This document shows positions 37,004 to 45,554 of a stretch of DNA of 64,000 nt, one piece after another. Source of the stretch: CAZHOV01 sp964534315 (lineage in GTDB: Bacteria; Bacteroidota; Bacteroidia; Chitinophagales; Saprospiraceae). The stretch lies in NCBI GenBank assembly GCA_964534315.1, contig CAZHOV010000007.1:4193-68192 (forward strand), given 5' to 3'. The notes under the pieces were generated by a model that saw only the letters and a list, made by a program, of their open reading frames with translations, ran no database searches and was not told the origin of the DNA. The position numbers and the translations under genes were made by a program. Each line of letters opens with the position of its first letter. The stretch's first letter is position 1.

Positions 37004-37615
37004 CTACCTCGGTATCTCCTGCTTCAACAGATCATAAACCTGCAGACCTTTTTCGTAAAAGGCTTCTATTTTCTTAGGCGGTACAAGCTTCCGGTATTTG
37101 TAGAGGACCATATAATAATTAACTCCTTCCAGATACCATCCGCGTTCAAGCGTAAAAAAATGAACAACCTCCTTCGTCATCCGCCTGCGAATGCGCTCTT
37201 CGTCTTCTCCTTTTAGCAAATAGCGGTCTGAAAACTCAGGATATTCTTCAAAATCAATATCATCCATGCCAAAGAAACTGGCAATCTTATGAAAAAAATG
37301 CTCTGGCTTTAAATACAACTCGGGAAGATCCAGGTCTTTAGCCTTGATAAAAAACACCGTCTGCCTGTGTCGTACCGGCGTATTGCCAGCCTGAATAACA
37401 TATTGATAATCGAAAACATGTAACTGAACATTCAAAAGCTGACTAGTACCACTCACCAAATTATAAATGCGCCTGCTATGACCTTTTCCAAATAATTTGA
37501 ACCCCGTAAGCGCTTTAATCAAGCCGTACTCATCCCGGTATGCATATTCCATATTCAACCGGCGAGCTAATTTCTGAAATGCTTCTGAACGAGATCGTAA
37601 ATTTCTAATTGCCAT
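37004..37615 (-). CDS. Conserved-looking protein of unknown function
   Basis: 203 residues with no signal peptide and no membrane helix. The N-terminus is basic (MAIRNLRSRSEAFQKLARRLNMEY). The body alternates short strands and helices: FGKGHSRRIYNLVSGTS, LLNVQLHVFDYQYVIQAGN, RQTVFFIKAKDLDLPELYLKPEHFFHKIASFFG, then DIDFEEYPEFSDRYLLKGEDEERIRR. The phrases FxIKAxDLDLPELYLKPE and FSDRYLLKGEDEERIR recall small cytoplasmic proteins common in bacteria that have a hydrophobic tail, but here the tail is absent. I cannot assign a function. Codon use and length support a real gene. Confidence 0.7.
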   Translation of the reverse strand: MAIRNLRSRSEAFQKLARRLNMEYAYRDEYGLIKALTGFKLFGKGHSRRIYNLVSGTSQLLNVQLHVFDYQYVIQAGNTPVRHRQTVFFIKAKDLDLPELYLKPEHFFHKIASFFGMDDIDFEEYPEFSDRYLLKGEDEERIRRRMTKEVVHFFTLERGWYLEGVNYYMVLYKYRKLVPPKKIEAFYEKGLQVYDLLKQEIPR

Positions 37616-37660
37616 AGGAGATTTTTTTTGGTCTTAGGTTTTAGGTCTTAGGTGTGGTAC

Positions 37661-37940
37661 CGGTCCTAGGGGCGTTGCCCCTAGTTTAGGAAAGATCAGT
37701 CCTTCAGACTGATCTTGTCCTCTTGTCTTTCGGTCCTAGGGGCGTTGCCCCTAGTTTAGGAAAAGTCAGTCCTTCAGACTGATCCTATCCTCTGGTCTTT
37801 CGGTCCTAGGGGCGTTGCCCCTGGTTTAGGAAAGATCAGTCCTTCAGACTGATCTTGTCCTCTGGTCTTTCGGTCCTAGGGGCGTTGCCCCTGGTTTAGG
37901 GAAAGTCAGTCCTTCAGACTGATCTTGTCCTCTGGTCCTC
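37661..37940. repeat. 70-bp tandem repeat, four copies, two hairpins per copy
   Basis: Copies start at 37661, 37731, 37801 and 37871, exactly 70 bp apart. Each has two hairpins: CTAGGGGC-GTT-GCCCCTAG (8-bp stem, 3-nt loop) and GATCAGTC-CTTCA-GACTGATC (8-10 bp stem, 5-nt loop). Copies differ by only a few bases, several outside stems. The block lies 20 bp past the stop of the giant PKD adhesin and continues into a CCTCTGGT-rich tail, so it would be in that gene's 3' untranslated RNA. Confidence 0.9.
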
Positions 37941-37960
37941 TGGTCCTCTGGTCCCCTGGT

Positions 37961-40900
37961 CTATCTAAGCAGCGTTACATTGCCTTTTTTGATAAACTCA
38001 TCTCCATCCAGACATCTCACCTTTAAGTAATAGCCGTAAACATCCGGCGATAATCGTTCTCCATTATAGGTGCCATCCCAACCGTAATCTTTTGAGGTGG
38101 TTTCAAATACCTTTTCTCCCCAACGGTTGTAAATGATCATTTCAATAGCGTCGATGGGATTTCCGCGAACAAATAGTACGTCATTCTCTCCGTCACCATT
38201 CGGCGTAAAGGCTTCCGGCACAAAGATGAACGGTTCATCACAAGCGCGTTTGACTACTGTTACGACCAGGTCTCTTGTCTCAACACAGCCCGATGCTGTA
38301 GTTACTTCAAGGGTGTAAGTAGTCGTCTGTTCAGGTGTTGCTTCAGGATTATAAACATCATCCCTATCAAGGGTAGGACTGGGCGTCCACTGGTACTGAT
38401 AACGTTCATTGAAAGTAGCTAATAATTGCGCGCTGCCCCCAAATGGAATAGATGCCGGACTTGCGGTAACAAGCAGATCATTTTCAAAATCCTCTACAAC
38501 TACCTGCACACTATCAATAATGGTACACCCAAATTGATTGGTCGCTTCCAAATAGTAAGTACGATCAGAGGCGGGATTGACAACAGGGTTCAACGATTGA
38601 GCTCCCTCTAGAATATCTTCTTCCGGCATCCAGAAATAGACTAAGGTATCTTCAGGAACCAGATTCTGAGCAGATAGCGTAACAGGCTGACTATCGCAGA
38701 TCGCGACATCCTCTCCCATTTCCAATAAAGGACCAAAATTACCAACCAGAATGGAATCTTCCGTCACACAATCATTCTCATCTTTCACACGCACATAATA
38801 ATAAACCGGCTCTCCAGCCTCCACTTCCAAGGATGGATCGGTGCTGATAACCGGCGTAAAGTCAGGTTGATCCGACCATTCAATATCAATAGACTGGCTG
38901 GTACTGGCTTCGAGGATAACACTGCCGGGCGAGCACCGCAGTTGGTCTTCCGGCAACGTCACTGCGGCTCCTTCATAAAGCTCTACCCGCACTTTCCTAA
39001 ATAATTTACAGGTATCTCCTGAACTAAAATCCGTGATATTTACAAAATAGGTAATACTGCTTTGAGGACTTGCAGTTGGATTGGCCACATCTGTTTCATC
39101 TAATCCGATATTGGGCCACCATTCATAAGTGTAAGCAGGATTACCTCCCGGATTAAGCTCTACGGGAGCACCATCACATGAAAATAGCGTGTCGGGCGTA
39201 TCAAAATCCAGCAAATTTAGCTGAAGCGTGTCTGCTATGGAATCTACACATCCCGCGAACGTCGTAATTTGTAACTCAACGATCAATTCCTGAGTATTGT
39301 ACACGACCAACTGAGGGTTCTGCACACTATCCGTAACTCCGTTGCTGTAGATCCACGCCCACTGTGCAATGTCATCCTGGACATGAGAGGATAAATCCGT
39401 AAAATCCACAATCAAACTATCTGCGGCACACCCATCTATATTCCACTCAAAATCTACATCCAGGTATGGCCCGTCAACTACCTCAATCGGAAGTAACAGC
39501 GTGTCAGGGCAATCAACAAAGGATTCGCTTAAAACAAGCGTCACCACATAATCGCCCGTAGCGGGATAAGTGTGGCTAACCATACTACCGGTAGCAGAAG
39601 CATCCGGATCGGTAGGGTCGCCAAAAAACCAGGTCATATAAGGTCCATTCGGGCCATTATGAGCAAAATTAACTTCCAGACTCTCGCATTGACCGTAATG
39701 CACAAAAGGCGCTTGATCACTCGTATCGGCCACAGCAATCATTATCGTATCCTGACGGATACATTCCAGTTGATTCTCGCTGGTCAGGTAAATCTCAAAA
39801 GTACCCGGTTGAGAGATGTCAATCTCTACATTGGGAGAGTTCGCTCCACTGATAATAAAATTGGCGGGCTCCCAGTTGAAACTCAGCAGGTCATTCGGAT
39901 CCATATTAAAAATAGATATGGTGGCTACAGAATCCTGGCAAAAAAAGTAGGTATCTTCGACCATGATATCTACACCATTCCCGGTGATCATCACCTCATC
40001 GGTCTGTGTACATCCGAACGCATCAGATACAGATAACGAATAAATTACATCCCCCATAGGATTGACCAAAACAGAAGAATCAGTACTGATTACCTGCCCA
40101 TTTTCCGACCATTCATAACTCACCGACACTTGGGTAGAAGCAACCAATTCCAGCTCATTCTCACAGGTAGTCGCATCTTGAGGTAGTTCTAACCCGATAG
40201 CCTCTGGAACAATGACTACTACATTCCGATCAACTTTGCAGGTATCAGCAGAAAAATTCTGAACGGTTAGGGCGTATTCTGTAGTAATACCAGGGTCAGC
40301 AAATGGATTGGCAGCAGTGGAGTCGCTCAAACCGGTAGCGGGAGACCAAGTATAATGCAATGTTGTATCTCCATCAGGGTTAAGGAAGACGCCAGTTCCC
40401 GGACAAGCGATCAGCGTGTCCGCAATTGATATATCGCCGATGAGATCGATCGGCACTTCCTGAAAAATGCTGTCGGCACAATCTAGAGTGGTATTAATAA
40501 TGAGTAGGACTTCCAGTACTGTATCTTGTGTGATAACAGCCGTAGCCTGGTCATCGGTGCTGACCAAATCGCCATTAATATACCACTCCCAACTTTCTGT
40601 ATTGTCTTGTACATTTAGGGACTGATCAAAGAAAAGCACCTCTAATTCAGCTGCATCACAATCGGTGTATTCCACCCCAAAATCTGCTTCAAGCAATGCT
40701 CCACCGATAAAAAGCTCTTGTGAAATGGTGTCTGAACAGGAAACATTGTATGGAATGGTCAGTTGGATGGTATACAAACCAGAATCCGGATAGGTGTAAG
40801 AAGGATCTGTTCCGACATCCATAAATCCAGGATTAGCAGGGTCTCCAAAAGACCAAATATAATCAGGAGATCCGGTACTCTGGTTAAAAAATTCTGCCGT

Positions 40901-43900
40901 AACCCCATCGCATAATATATCACTTTCAAAGGCAAGCTCCAGACTGTCATCAATAATAACAAAGCTGGTGGTGTCTTGAGTAGAACAACCAAATTGATTC
41001 GTCGTCGTAACGGTCAATTCAAAACTACCAGATTCAGAAGTATTGATCATAGGAAGGGCAGAATCGCCTCCGCTTTGAATCAAGCTAGCCGGCTGCCAAT
41101 CGTAGGTCAGCGTATCGGAAGGATCAGAGTTCAATAAATTGACCTGTAAAAACTCATTCTCGCAAACGGCTTCTACTGCATTTAGCAAATTCACATTAAC
41201 GGCATTACCCTGTATCATTATCTCCTGTTCTTCACTACATCCATTTGCATCGAAAGCTGCCAATACATAAGTATTTGTGCCGTTAGGCTCTACGATAACG
41301 CTACTGGCAGTATCGATGATTTCTCCCTGTCCATCATACCAAACAAAATAGCTTACATTGTAACCGATTGCCTCCAGGGTTAGCACTTCGTCACACACGG
41401 TAGTATCCTCGTGAAACTCATAATTGAGTAAGGGAAATATAGTTACCGGAACACTGTCTCTAACCGTACAAACCCCATCGCTAATCGTAGACACTTCCAC
41501 CGGATAAACGATACTGATCTCCGGATTCACTACCGGGTTTTGGGCAGTTGAATCTTCCAAAGTCGGCCAAAAATAAGTCAGGTCGGGATCTCCATTATCA
41601 TTTAACGATAACGCTTCTCTGGGACACCCCAAAAGGGAGTCGGGCAAAAAAGTGTTTTCAATCACATCCACCTCAAGTACCTGGGTAATAGAATCGATAC
41701 AATCACCAAGTGATTTCACAACTAGAGTTGCCTCCAGCATTTGATCTTCGGTTAGTGTGACAACTGGATTTTGCTCCTGAGAGGTCTGACCATTACTAAA
41801 AACCCAATCCCAGGCTAATATGGCACTTTGAGGGTGGGAGGATTGGTCAAAAAAGGATATTTCTACAAAATTCTCTTCACATTCTGTAAATTCCCAGGAA
41901 AATCCAGGATTTAAAAAAGGCCCTTCCATTACTTCTACCGGCAGCGTTATGGTATCTGGACAGGAGGGTAATTCCAATATCAGCGTAACGGTATACATCC
42001 CCAGGGAAGGGTAGGTATAGCTAACTGACGGTCCGGTAGCTGTAGCATCCGGGTTTTGAGAATCTCCAAAATACCAGGTATAAAAAGGAGCATTAGGGCC
42101 CTGGTTGACGAAATTAACGGTCACTCCTGATCCGTCACATTGTGCGTAGTCGATAAAAGAAGTCTGATCTGAGGTATCAATCACAAAGGCATTCACGGCA
42201 CCGGTAGTATTACATCCGAATTGATTACTAGCCTGAAAAGTGTAAAGGGTCATGCCGGGTTCCGTAGTTTCTACCAATGGTGAACCACTACTTGCACCCG
42301 CTAAAATATTATCAGCGGGCGACCAGTTAAAGGTCAGATCGTCATTGGGATCGAGATTGGTGACTGCTAAATTTCCGGGTTCTCCAAGGCAGAAGGCGCT
42401 GGTATCTTGCACTTCTATATTGATCCCGTTGGAGGTGACGTCGATACTATCGGTTTGAGTGCAATCAAACACATCAGAAACCGTTACAAAGTATGTCTCT
42501 GTTCCAATAGGCATAACCGTAATATCTGTTCCCGTCCCAATGGTGTCGCCTACCTCATTTTGCCATACAAATTCCTGTCCCAGCGGACTAAACACGCCGA
42601 TATTGATTTCATTCGAACAACTGATGATACTTCCTGGAAGCGTTAATCCGAAATCCGGGGGCACTGCGGCAAACACATCTTTAGAAATAGAGCAGGTATC
42701 CGCACTGATCGCTGTTATCGTAGCGGTATAAGTCGTCGTCTGATTAGGACTAACTTCAGGATTGAAAGAAGTTGGATCATCGATAAAATTATCAGGAGAC
42801 CACAAGTAGGAATAGGTAGAATCTCCTCCTGGGTTTAAAAAGGCGCTACTCCCTCGGCAAATGATAATCGTATCTTCCATTTGTAGGCCATCGATGATAT
42901 CGATGGGAAAAGTTTGTTCGATAGAATCCTGGCAGCCTTCATCGGTTGTTATGGTTAATTGGACTCCAAGATCGCCATCATTTGAAAAATTAATAAACGG
43001 CGGAAACTGCCCTGAGAAGGTCTGCCCAGTACTAAATGCCCAGTCCCATTCGACCACATTTCCCTGCAGCAAATCTGCATTTTCTGACACTTCCACTAAA
43101 ATTTCACCTTCCGTACAATTGAAATACGATACCTCTGCGTTCGCCAAAGCTACCGGACGGGTAAGATCCAGTGTTCGCTCAAGCGTATCCTCATTAATAC
43201 AGGGTGCATTCCGCTGACTTATCAGGCGGACAGTATACAAACCGGTGTCGGGGTAAGTATAAACTGGATTGATCAGCGTAGAGGTATCGGCATTAGTAGT
43301 GGTATCACCAAAATCCCACCGGTAGGCTTCTCCATCAATAGTCGTATTAATAAACGCTACCGTTAGGCCATCGCAACTCAATTGCTGATCAAAATCGAGT
43401 TGTAATTGCTTGACTTGCACAAAGACCGTCCGTTCTATTGAACAATTATTATCAGCATCTTCTACCAAAACGGTATAGGTAGTAGATTCATCGGGATTAG
43501 CCGTAGGATTAGGCGTATTGGTGGCGGAGAGTCCGTCAGAGGGTGTCCAGGTATATTGAAAATCAGCTACAAAATTAGGATTGATGGGGATAGATTCACC
43601 CAGGCAAATACAAAAGGAATCTTGTAGCAGATCAAATGGGCCGACAGGATCGACAAAAAAGCTGAGGGAAGCAGTTTGCTCACAGCCATTTGCAGAGCGA
43701 GCCGTCAAACTCAGGGTCACCTCCCCGTCCACCCTCGGGAATTGAAAAGTAGGTTGTTCAAGCGTGGAGGTTAAGGTCGTCGCTCCGTAAGTTAATTCCC
43801 AAAACCAACCATTGACCGGAGAGACCGGATCGTTAGAGAGGTCGATACCTGTTACGGAGATGGTATCGCCACATTCCAAAATTTCGGCGGTAAGATCTGC

Positions 43901-45121
43901 AGTAAGGGAATTAGTCTGTAAAAACAGTTCGTGCTGGGTCGTATCAGCGCAGGGGCTACCAGGTTCGGCAATAAGATTTATAATGTACGTTCCTGTATCG
44001 GAAAAGGTATAAGTAGGAGAAAAAGCTGTTGACGTTGCCCCGGGATTGCCCGGGTCATTGAATTCCCACAGGAAATCATTTGAAAACTGACTGTTATTGT
44101 CAAATTCTACTTCCAACTCGTCGCATTGAGCATCGGGGGCATCAATAGCGGCAGTAACTTCTCCGCAAATTCCTACATTGTACTGAAAATCTCTTCTTAA
44201 AATGGAAATTAATTCCCCATCCCTATATTCCTCTACACAAACCCCAACCACAAATTGTCCGATGACGTTAGGCGTCCCCGTCAACTCGCCGGTTTGAGCA
44301 TCAATTTTGAGGGGATCTGGCCCGCCCATCAGATTATCGAGATTGTAAGGTGGGTCCTTCCAAACTACCGTATTGTAAGGAGGTGCCGCCGGTGGTTGGG
44401 GCATACCCATTAATAACGTTCCTCCAGAAAGAGGGGTACAAAGGCTGTAGACCAGGGAATCTCCGTCGGGGTCAAAAGCAGAATGATCCCAAACAATGGG
44501 ATCATTTACGCAAACAAAGATAGGCGGCCAATCGCCAAATTGAGCACCTGTATTACATTCTTGTAGAGCTAATTCAGATATTCTAACCGAAAAGGTGGCT
44601 CCTGTCTCCAAAGGATCAAAGATATTCTGGACAGTAGCATTACGGCAACAACGCTGATAGGCAATGGTATATCCTCCTGAAGAAGGCAATAGCGTTACTG
44701 TATCTTTATATATAGTAGTATGGACGCAGATCGTAGAAGGAATCTGAAGGCAAGAATCCGGCAGTTCTACTTCTAGCGTATCATTTATCCCGGTATAGGG
44801 AATATTAAGCGTGTCTACCAATAAATTATTGGCATCGAAAATACCCACTGAGGCTGTCGAATCAAAGAAAGCATCCAGATCTCCGAAGAAACAATCCCGG
44901 TACACACGCAGCGTGATTTCATACTCATTATTTCCCAGACACCGGTAGGTCATCTCCCCTCCTACTACGTGCGTTGCCGATACCTTTGTGGTATTCAATA
45001 AAAAAAGAAATGCGATCAGGAAAGGCATTGCCAAAAGGCTTGAAAAGCCAATCGGCAAGGAAAATCTTCCAAATGAATGTTGTTGTTCCTTGATCGGTTT
45101 AAGAGAAGTAAAGTTGTCCAT
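37961..45121 (-). CDS. Giant PKD-repeat adhesin with T9SS type B C-terminal domain
   Basis: 2386 residues. A hydrophobic segment at about 28-48 (SLLAMPFLIAFLFLLNTTKVSA) is the signal peptide. Then comes an N-terminal domain starting THVVGGEMTYRCLGNNEYEI, with the double Cys YQRCCRNAT and DPDGDSLVYSLCTPL, seen at the head of many Bacteroidota surface proteins. The rest is PKD/Ig-like modules (FEWDFGD-type cores such as YRWDFGDTTT, FLWEFNDPGNPG), arranged as a superunit of roughly 400 residues repeated about four times, each opening with a CPGxxxxLNPxGD-like phrase. The last 90 residues are a CHU_C sorting domain (FTPNGDGENDVLF, YNRWGEKVFET, GWDGTYNGERLSPDVYGYY, KKGNVTLLR), close to that of 7749-15725. 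Probably exported by T9SS and shown on the surface. It follows OmpA and PorP paralogs. Confidence 0.93.
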   Translation of the reverse strand: MDNFTSLKPIKEQQHSFGRFSLPIGFSSLLAMPFLIAFLFLLNTTKVSATHVVGGEMTYRCLGNNEYEITLRVYRDCFFGDLDAFFDSTASVGIFDANNLLVDTLNIPYTGINDTLEVELPDSCLQIPSTICVHTTIYKDTVTLLPSSGGYTIAYQRCCRNATVQNIFDPLETGATFSVRISELALQECNTGAQFGDWPPIFVCVNDPIVWDHSAFDPDGDSLVYSLCTPLSGGTLLMGMPQPPAAPPYNTVVWKDPPYNLDNLMGGPDPLKIDAQTGELTGTPNVIGQFVVGVCVEEYRDGELISILRRDFQYNVGICGEVTAAIDAPDAQCDELEVEFDNNSQFSNDFLWEFNDPGNPGATSTAFSPTYTFSDTGTYIINLIAEPGSPCADTTQHELFLQTNSLTADLTAEILECGDTISVTGIDLSNDPVSPVNGWFWELTYGATTLTSTLEQPTFQFPRVDGEVTLSLTARSANGCEQTASLSFFVDPVGPFDLLQDSFCICLGESIPINPNFVADFQYTWTPSDGLSATNTPNPTANPDESTTYTVLVEDADNNCSIERTVFVQVKQLQLDFDQQLSCDGLTVAFINTTIDGEAYRWDFGDTTTNADTSTLINPVYTYPDTGLYTVRLISQRNAPCINEDTLERTLDLTRPVALANAEVSYFNCTEGEILVEVSENADLLQGNVVEWDWAFSTGQTFSGQFPPFINFSNDGDLGVQLTITTDEGCQDSIEQTFPIDIIDGLQMEDTIIICRGSSAFLNPGGDSTYSYLWSPDNFIDDPTSFNPEVSPNQTTTYTATITAISADTCSISKDVFAAVPPDFGLTLPGSIISCSNEINIGVFSPLGQEFVWQNEVGDTIGTGTDITVMPIGTETYFVTVSDVFDCTQTDSIDVTSNGINIEVQDTSAFCLGEPGNLAVTNLDPNDDLTFNWSPADNILAGASSGSPLVETTEPGMTLYTFQASNQFGCNTTGAVNAFVIDTSDQTSFIDYAQCDGSGVTVNFVNQGPNAPFYTWYFGDSQNPDATATGPSVSYTYPSLGMYTVTLILELPSCPDTITLPVEVMEGPFLNPGFSWEFTECEENFVEISFFDQSSHPQSAILAWDWVFSNGQTSQEQNPVVTLTEDQMLEATLVVKSLGDCIDSITQVLEVDVIENTFLPDSLLGCPREALSLNDNGDPDLTYFWPTLEDSTAQNPVVNPEISIVYPVEVSTISDGVCTVRDSVPVTIFPLLNYEFHEDTTVCDEVLTLEAIGYNVSYFVWYDGQGEIIDTASSVIVEPNGTNTYVLAAFDANGCSEEQEIMIQGNAVNVNLLNAVEAVCENEFLQVNLLNSDPSDTLTYDWQPASLIQSGGDSALPMINTSESGSFELTVTTTNQFGCSTQDTTSFVIIDDSLELAFESDILCDGVTAEFFNQSTGSPDYIWSFGDPANPGFMDVGTDPSYTYPDSGLYTIQLTIPYNVSCSDTISQELFIGGALLEADFGVEYTDCDAAELEVLFFDQSLNVQDNTESWEWYINGDLVSTDDQATAVITQDTVLEVLLIINTTLDCADSIFQEVPIDLIGDISIADTLIACPGTGVFLNPDGDTTLHYTWSPATGLSDSTAANPFADPGITTEYALTVQNFSADTCKVDRNVVVIVPEAIGLELPQDATTCENELELVASTQVSVSYEWSENGQVISTDSSVLVNPMGDVIYSLSVSDAFGCTQTDEVMITGNGVDIMVEDTYFFCQDSVATISIFNMDPNDLLSFNWEPANFIISGANSPNVEIDISQPGTFEIYLTSENQLECIRQDTIMIAVADTSDQAPFVHYGQCESLEVNFAHNGPNGPYMTWFFGDPTDPDASATGSMVSHTYPATGDYVVTLVLSESFVDCPDTLLLPIEVVDGPYLDVDFEWNIDGCAADSLIVDFTDLSSHVQDDIAQWAWIYSNGVTDSVQNPQLVVYNTQELIVELQITTFAGCVDSIADTLQLNLLDFDTPDTLFSCDGAPVELNPGGNPAYTYEWWPNIGLDETDVANPTASPQSSITYFVNITDFSSGDTCKLFRKVRVELYEGAAVTLPEDQLRCSPGSVILEASTSQSIDIEWSDQPDFTPVISTDPSLEVEAGEPVYYYVRVKDENDCVTEDSILVGNFGPLLEMGEDVAICDSQPVTLSAQNLVPEDTLVYFWMPEEDILEGAQSLNPVVNPASDRTYYLEATNQFGCTIIDSVQVVVEDFENDLLVTASPASIPFGGSAQLLATFNERYQYQWTPSPTLDRDDVYNPEATPEQTTTYTLEVTTASGCVETRDLVVTVVKRACDEPFIFVPEAFTPNGDGENDVLFVRGNPIDAIEMIIYNRWGEKVFETTSKDYGWDGTYNGERLSPDVYGYYLKVRCLDGDEFIKKGNVTLLR

Positions 45122-45491
45122 GGAATCTTATTAATTATGTAGAGGAAGACCACTTTGTGAATAATAGTTGTTAAAAAACTACTTCAGCACAAGCTGTTAT
45201 CCTAACAAAGTTGACGTTGACGCCCCAAAAACACGTTGTGTATTAATCCAAAATAACTTCCTGATTGAGCCTTTACCATTGCAAATAAGCTTGTTGGTTA
45301 TCCAGTTTACTTGTAAAAGAAAAGGCAAAAGAAATTTTAAATCAGTGTTTTCCAACTGAACGGTCTCCGAACTATGTTATAATGATTTTTTGAGGGAATG
45401 TTTCAAAAATGGCTAGAAAAATTAATTTCAGCCGGGAAATCTAATATCTAAATTGGATTTCAAAAGACAAAAATACAACCTTAAAATTAAA

Positions 45492-45531
45492 AGTTGCTTG
45501 ATAAAAAACGTCCATTTTTTATCAAGCAACT
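45492..45531 (-). terminator. Terminator hairpin after the second OmpA/PD40 gene
   Basis: A perfect 17-bp inverted repeat (AGTTGCTTGATAAAAAA, 6-nt loop, complement) followed on the minus strand by TTTTAATTTTAA. It lies 24 bp past the stop at 45555. The gap 45122-45554 to the adhesin holds no gene, so the adhesin may have its own promoter or depend on readthrough. Confidence 0.8.
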
Positions 45532-45554
45532 AAAAAAACCGTAATGCAGCCTCC

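Noticed and set aside
37661..37940. Possible CRISPR array
   Set aside because: The 70-bp units are contiguous and near identical over their whole length, with no unique spacers and no cas genes nearby.
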